Below the pieces are notes generated by a model. That model was not told the DNA's origin and did not search any database. It saw only the letters and a list, made by a program, of their open reading frames with translations. Position numbers and translations under genes: made by a program. Positions 62,300 to 64,000 of a DNA stretch of 64,000 nucleotides are shown piece after piece (positions within the stretch are counted from its first letter, which is position 1; every line of letters starts with the position of its first letter). Source of the stretch: Megaera polyxenophila (GTDB taxonomy: Bacteria > Pseudomonadota > Alphaproteobacteria > Rickettsiales > Rickettsiaceae); the NCBI RefSeq assembly GCF_029982035.1, contig NZ_CP104166.1:1364001-1428000 (forward strand). Reading direction: 5' to 3'.

Positions 62300-64000
62300 A
62301 TGCTTGGATCATTTTTTTCTGCTATCGGCGGTAGTATCGGTAAATATATGGGCAGCGGAATATTATCATCAATAGGGAGGTATGCAGGTAAGTATATTGG
62401 TGATTTCCTAGAAAGGAAGTGGTTTTATAAAAAAGAAGTTTTTCTGAAATATGCAAGTCTTAAGGAAAGTTTTACTCTTTCGATAGCTACTTTAGGAGCT
62501 CCAATACCCCTTGTGTTCGGTAAAACCAGAGTTTTTGGTAAAATTATCTGGGTTGATGAAATAAAGAATGTAGCTAAAACTAGTTCAACTTCAAGATATT
62601 TTGCGCAGCCAAAATTTTTTAGGCTACCTAAGCAGGCTAAATCCACAACTTATTATACTGAATATGAATATTTTCTATCTTTTGCTGTGGCTATTTGCCA
62701 AGGGGAAATTAGAGAAATTACTAAAGTATGGAACGGCAACGAAATTATAGATATTAGCCATTATAAATTTCGGCTCTATAAAGGGTCACAAGGTCAAATG
62801 CCAGATCCGTATATACAAGCTAAAATGAACGGTTGTGCGCCGGCTTTCCGAGATCTTGCTTATATTGTGTTTGAGGATTTGCCGCTGGCAGATTTTGAAG
62901 ATGTCATCCCTAATTTATCATTTGAAGTTACCAGAAAAGCTAACGTTCCTACCACTTACACAGTTGAAGATATGGTAAAATCGATTGTGATGATCCCGGG
63001 TTCTGGAGAGTATGTTTATGATACTGTTATCCAGAAAAAACAAATAATTGCTCGGAACGGTTCTGTTAAATGTGAAAAAGTAATTAATTCACATAATTTT
63101 TACAATATAGCAAATTCCATTCATAGCTTAAATCAACTCAAAAACACTTGTGAAAATATAGAATGGGTAGCACCGGTTATCTGCTGGTTTGGAAACAGTC
63201 TCGATTTATCAGAATGCTTAATTAGGCCTGCAGTTGAATTTAAAGATCCGTTAATTAGGTTTAGTGAAGAATGGAGGGTAGGGGAGTATAACAGGGAAAA
63301 TGCTCACGAAATAGCAAAAGATATTAATGGCAATCCCAGATATGGCGGTAGTGTAAACGACCAAAGTGTAATTCGTTATTTACAGGAATTAAGATCCCGT
63401 GGCCTTAAGGTCATGTTTTATCCTATGTTTTTTATGGATGTAGACCAAAAACCTTGGCGTGGGCATTTAACGGGTGCTGCCGGTGAGGTAGAGCGGTTTT
63501 TTCGCAAAAGAGGAGGCTATAATGAATTTATTTTGCACTACGCTAATTTGGTTAAAGACTACGTGGATGCTTTTATTATCGGCAGTGAATTAATTGGTCT
63601 TACCAAAATAAAGGACTCAGGAAATAATTTTCCTGCAGTTAATGAACTAGTTAATCTTGCTGGCTTGGTAAAGGCAATAGTCGGGCAGAGAGTTCTGGTT
63701 TCCTATGCAGCTGACTGGTCGGAATATCATCATACGGAAGGTGGTTGGTATAATCTAGACCCTTTATGGTCTTCTCACGCTATAGATTTTATCGGTATGG
63801 ATGCCTATTTTCCGCTAACTAATAGCGAAGGATCATTAATTACTGATAAGGAGATTAAAGATGGATTTTCACAAGGAGAAGGATATGACTTTTACGTATG
63901 TTATGAGCGAAATCAAAAAATACCACTAGCGCCTGCTTTTGCCTGGAAAAATCTTAAATATTGGTGGGAGAATACCCATAGAAATCCAGATGGAATAATT
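62300..64000 (+). CDS. GTA/phage tail protein with TIM-barrel domain, runs off window
   Basis: Open for 567 codons from ATG 62300 to the window edge. The N-terminus is glycine-rich (FSAIGGSIGKYMGSGILS), followed by a segment typical of rifampicin-resistant-like tail proteins (LGAPIPLVFGKTRV; FLSFAVAICQGEI), then a glycoside-hydrolase-like TIM barrel (RSRGLKVMFYPMFFMD; VDAFIIGSELIGL; VSYAADWSEYHHTEGGWYNLDPLWSS; IDFIGMDAYFPL) as in RcGTA gp15-type host-attachment/baseplate hub proteins. Intact as far as visible, unlike the terminase and portal genes. Separate strand and 28 kb from them. Confidence 0.87.
   Translation, partial: MLGSFFSAIGGSIGKYMGSGILSSIGRYAGKYIGDFLERKWFYKKEVFLKYASLKESFTLSIATLGAPIPLVFGKTRVFGKIIWVDEIKNVAKTSSTSRYFAQPKFFRLPKQAKSTTYYTEYEYFLSFAVAICQGEIREITKVWNGNEIIDISHYKFRLYKGSQGQMPDPYIQAKMNGCAPAFRDLAYIVFEDLPLADFEDVIPNLSFEVTRKANVPTTYTVEDMVKSIVMIPGSGEYVYDTVIQKKQIIARNGSVKCEKVINSHNFYNIANSIHSLNQLKNTCENIEWVAPVICWFGNSLDLSECLIRPAVEFKDPLIRFSEEWRVGEYNRENAHEIAKDINGNPRYGGSVNDQSVIRYLQELRSRGLKVMFYPMFFMDVDQKPWRGHLTGAAGEVERFFRKRGGYNEFILHYANLVKDYVDAFIIGSELIGLTKIKDSGNNFPAVNELVNLAGLVKAIVGQRVLVSYAADWSEYHHTEGGWYNLDPLWSSHAIDFIGMDAYFPLTNSEGSLITDKEIKDGFSQGEGYDFYVCYERNQKIPLAPAFAWKNLKYWWENTHRNPDGII

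Overview
The window is AT-rich DNA that looks like an obligate intracellular alphaproteobacterium of the order Rickettsiales. This is an inference from gene content: AmpG and ProP transporter paralogues, a split SpoT-like HD gene, MlaA/MlaC next to thioredoxin, gene-transfer-agent (GTA)-type terminase, portal and tail genes, toxin-antitoxin modules, and many decayed insertion sequences. No rRNA or species marker is present, so the genus is not fixed.

Layout. 1-4600: an IS256-type transposase running off the left edge, its terminus split by an intact IS3-family element, followed by a PIN-like ORF, a broken acetyltransferase, a P-loop protein and a hidden HAD phosphatase pseudogene. 4760-11650: an anaerobic module made of a Crp/Fnr regulator with a C-terminal cysteine cluster, class III ribonucleotide reductase nrdD-nrdG, and a divergent nitronate-monooxygenase-like gene followed by ampG; a perfect FNR-type box lies between the divergent genes. 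11650-15800: tRNA-Ser and a graveyard (IS6 and IS256 remnants, broken HD-domain gene) with a proP-type transporter. 15800-29510: a housekeeping block with a large GltD/PyrK-like oxidoreductase, trxA, mlaC, mlaA, a methyltransferase, aspartate aminotransferase, a DUF374 acyltransferase, dnaJ, dnaK, a trypsin-like protease and tRNA-Thr.

29600-34320: a decayed GTA/phage cluster (terL with a nonsense codon, portal split by an IS91-like element). 34500-44250: peroxiredoxin, dprA and topA, then two tandem IS91-like copies, a response regulator lacking its N-terminus, an msbA stub, and rpsD. 44350-48870: a TPR protein and a 1075-residue putative autotransporter whose passenger consists of 17 x 29-residue and 23 x 8-residue repeats. 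49000-55610: a POT-family peptide transporter split by an IS91-like copy that itself carries nested IS3 and IS630 elements. 55880-59730: tRNA-Arg, a two-gene NitT/TauT-like ABC transporter and a lipoprotein. 59760-60300: two tandem copies of a probable structured RNA. 60300-61940: a Phd-VapC-RhuM/Doc toxin-antitoxin operon. 62300-64000: a GTA TIM-barrel tail protein running off the right edge.

The most noteworthy points are the oxygen-responsive control site joined to an anaerobic ribonucleotide reductase in a rickettsia-like genome, the repeat-built His-rich surface protein, and the tandem RNA-like repeats whose differences preserve base pairing. Four copies of one IS91-like element, in different states of damage, account for much of the gene loss.
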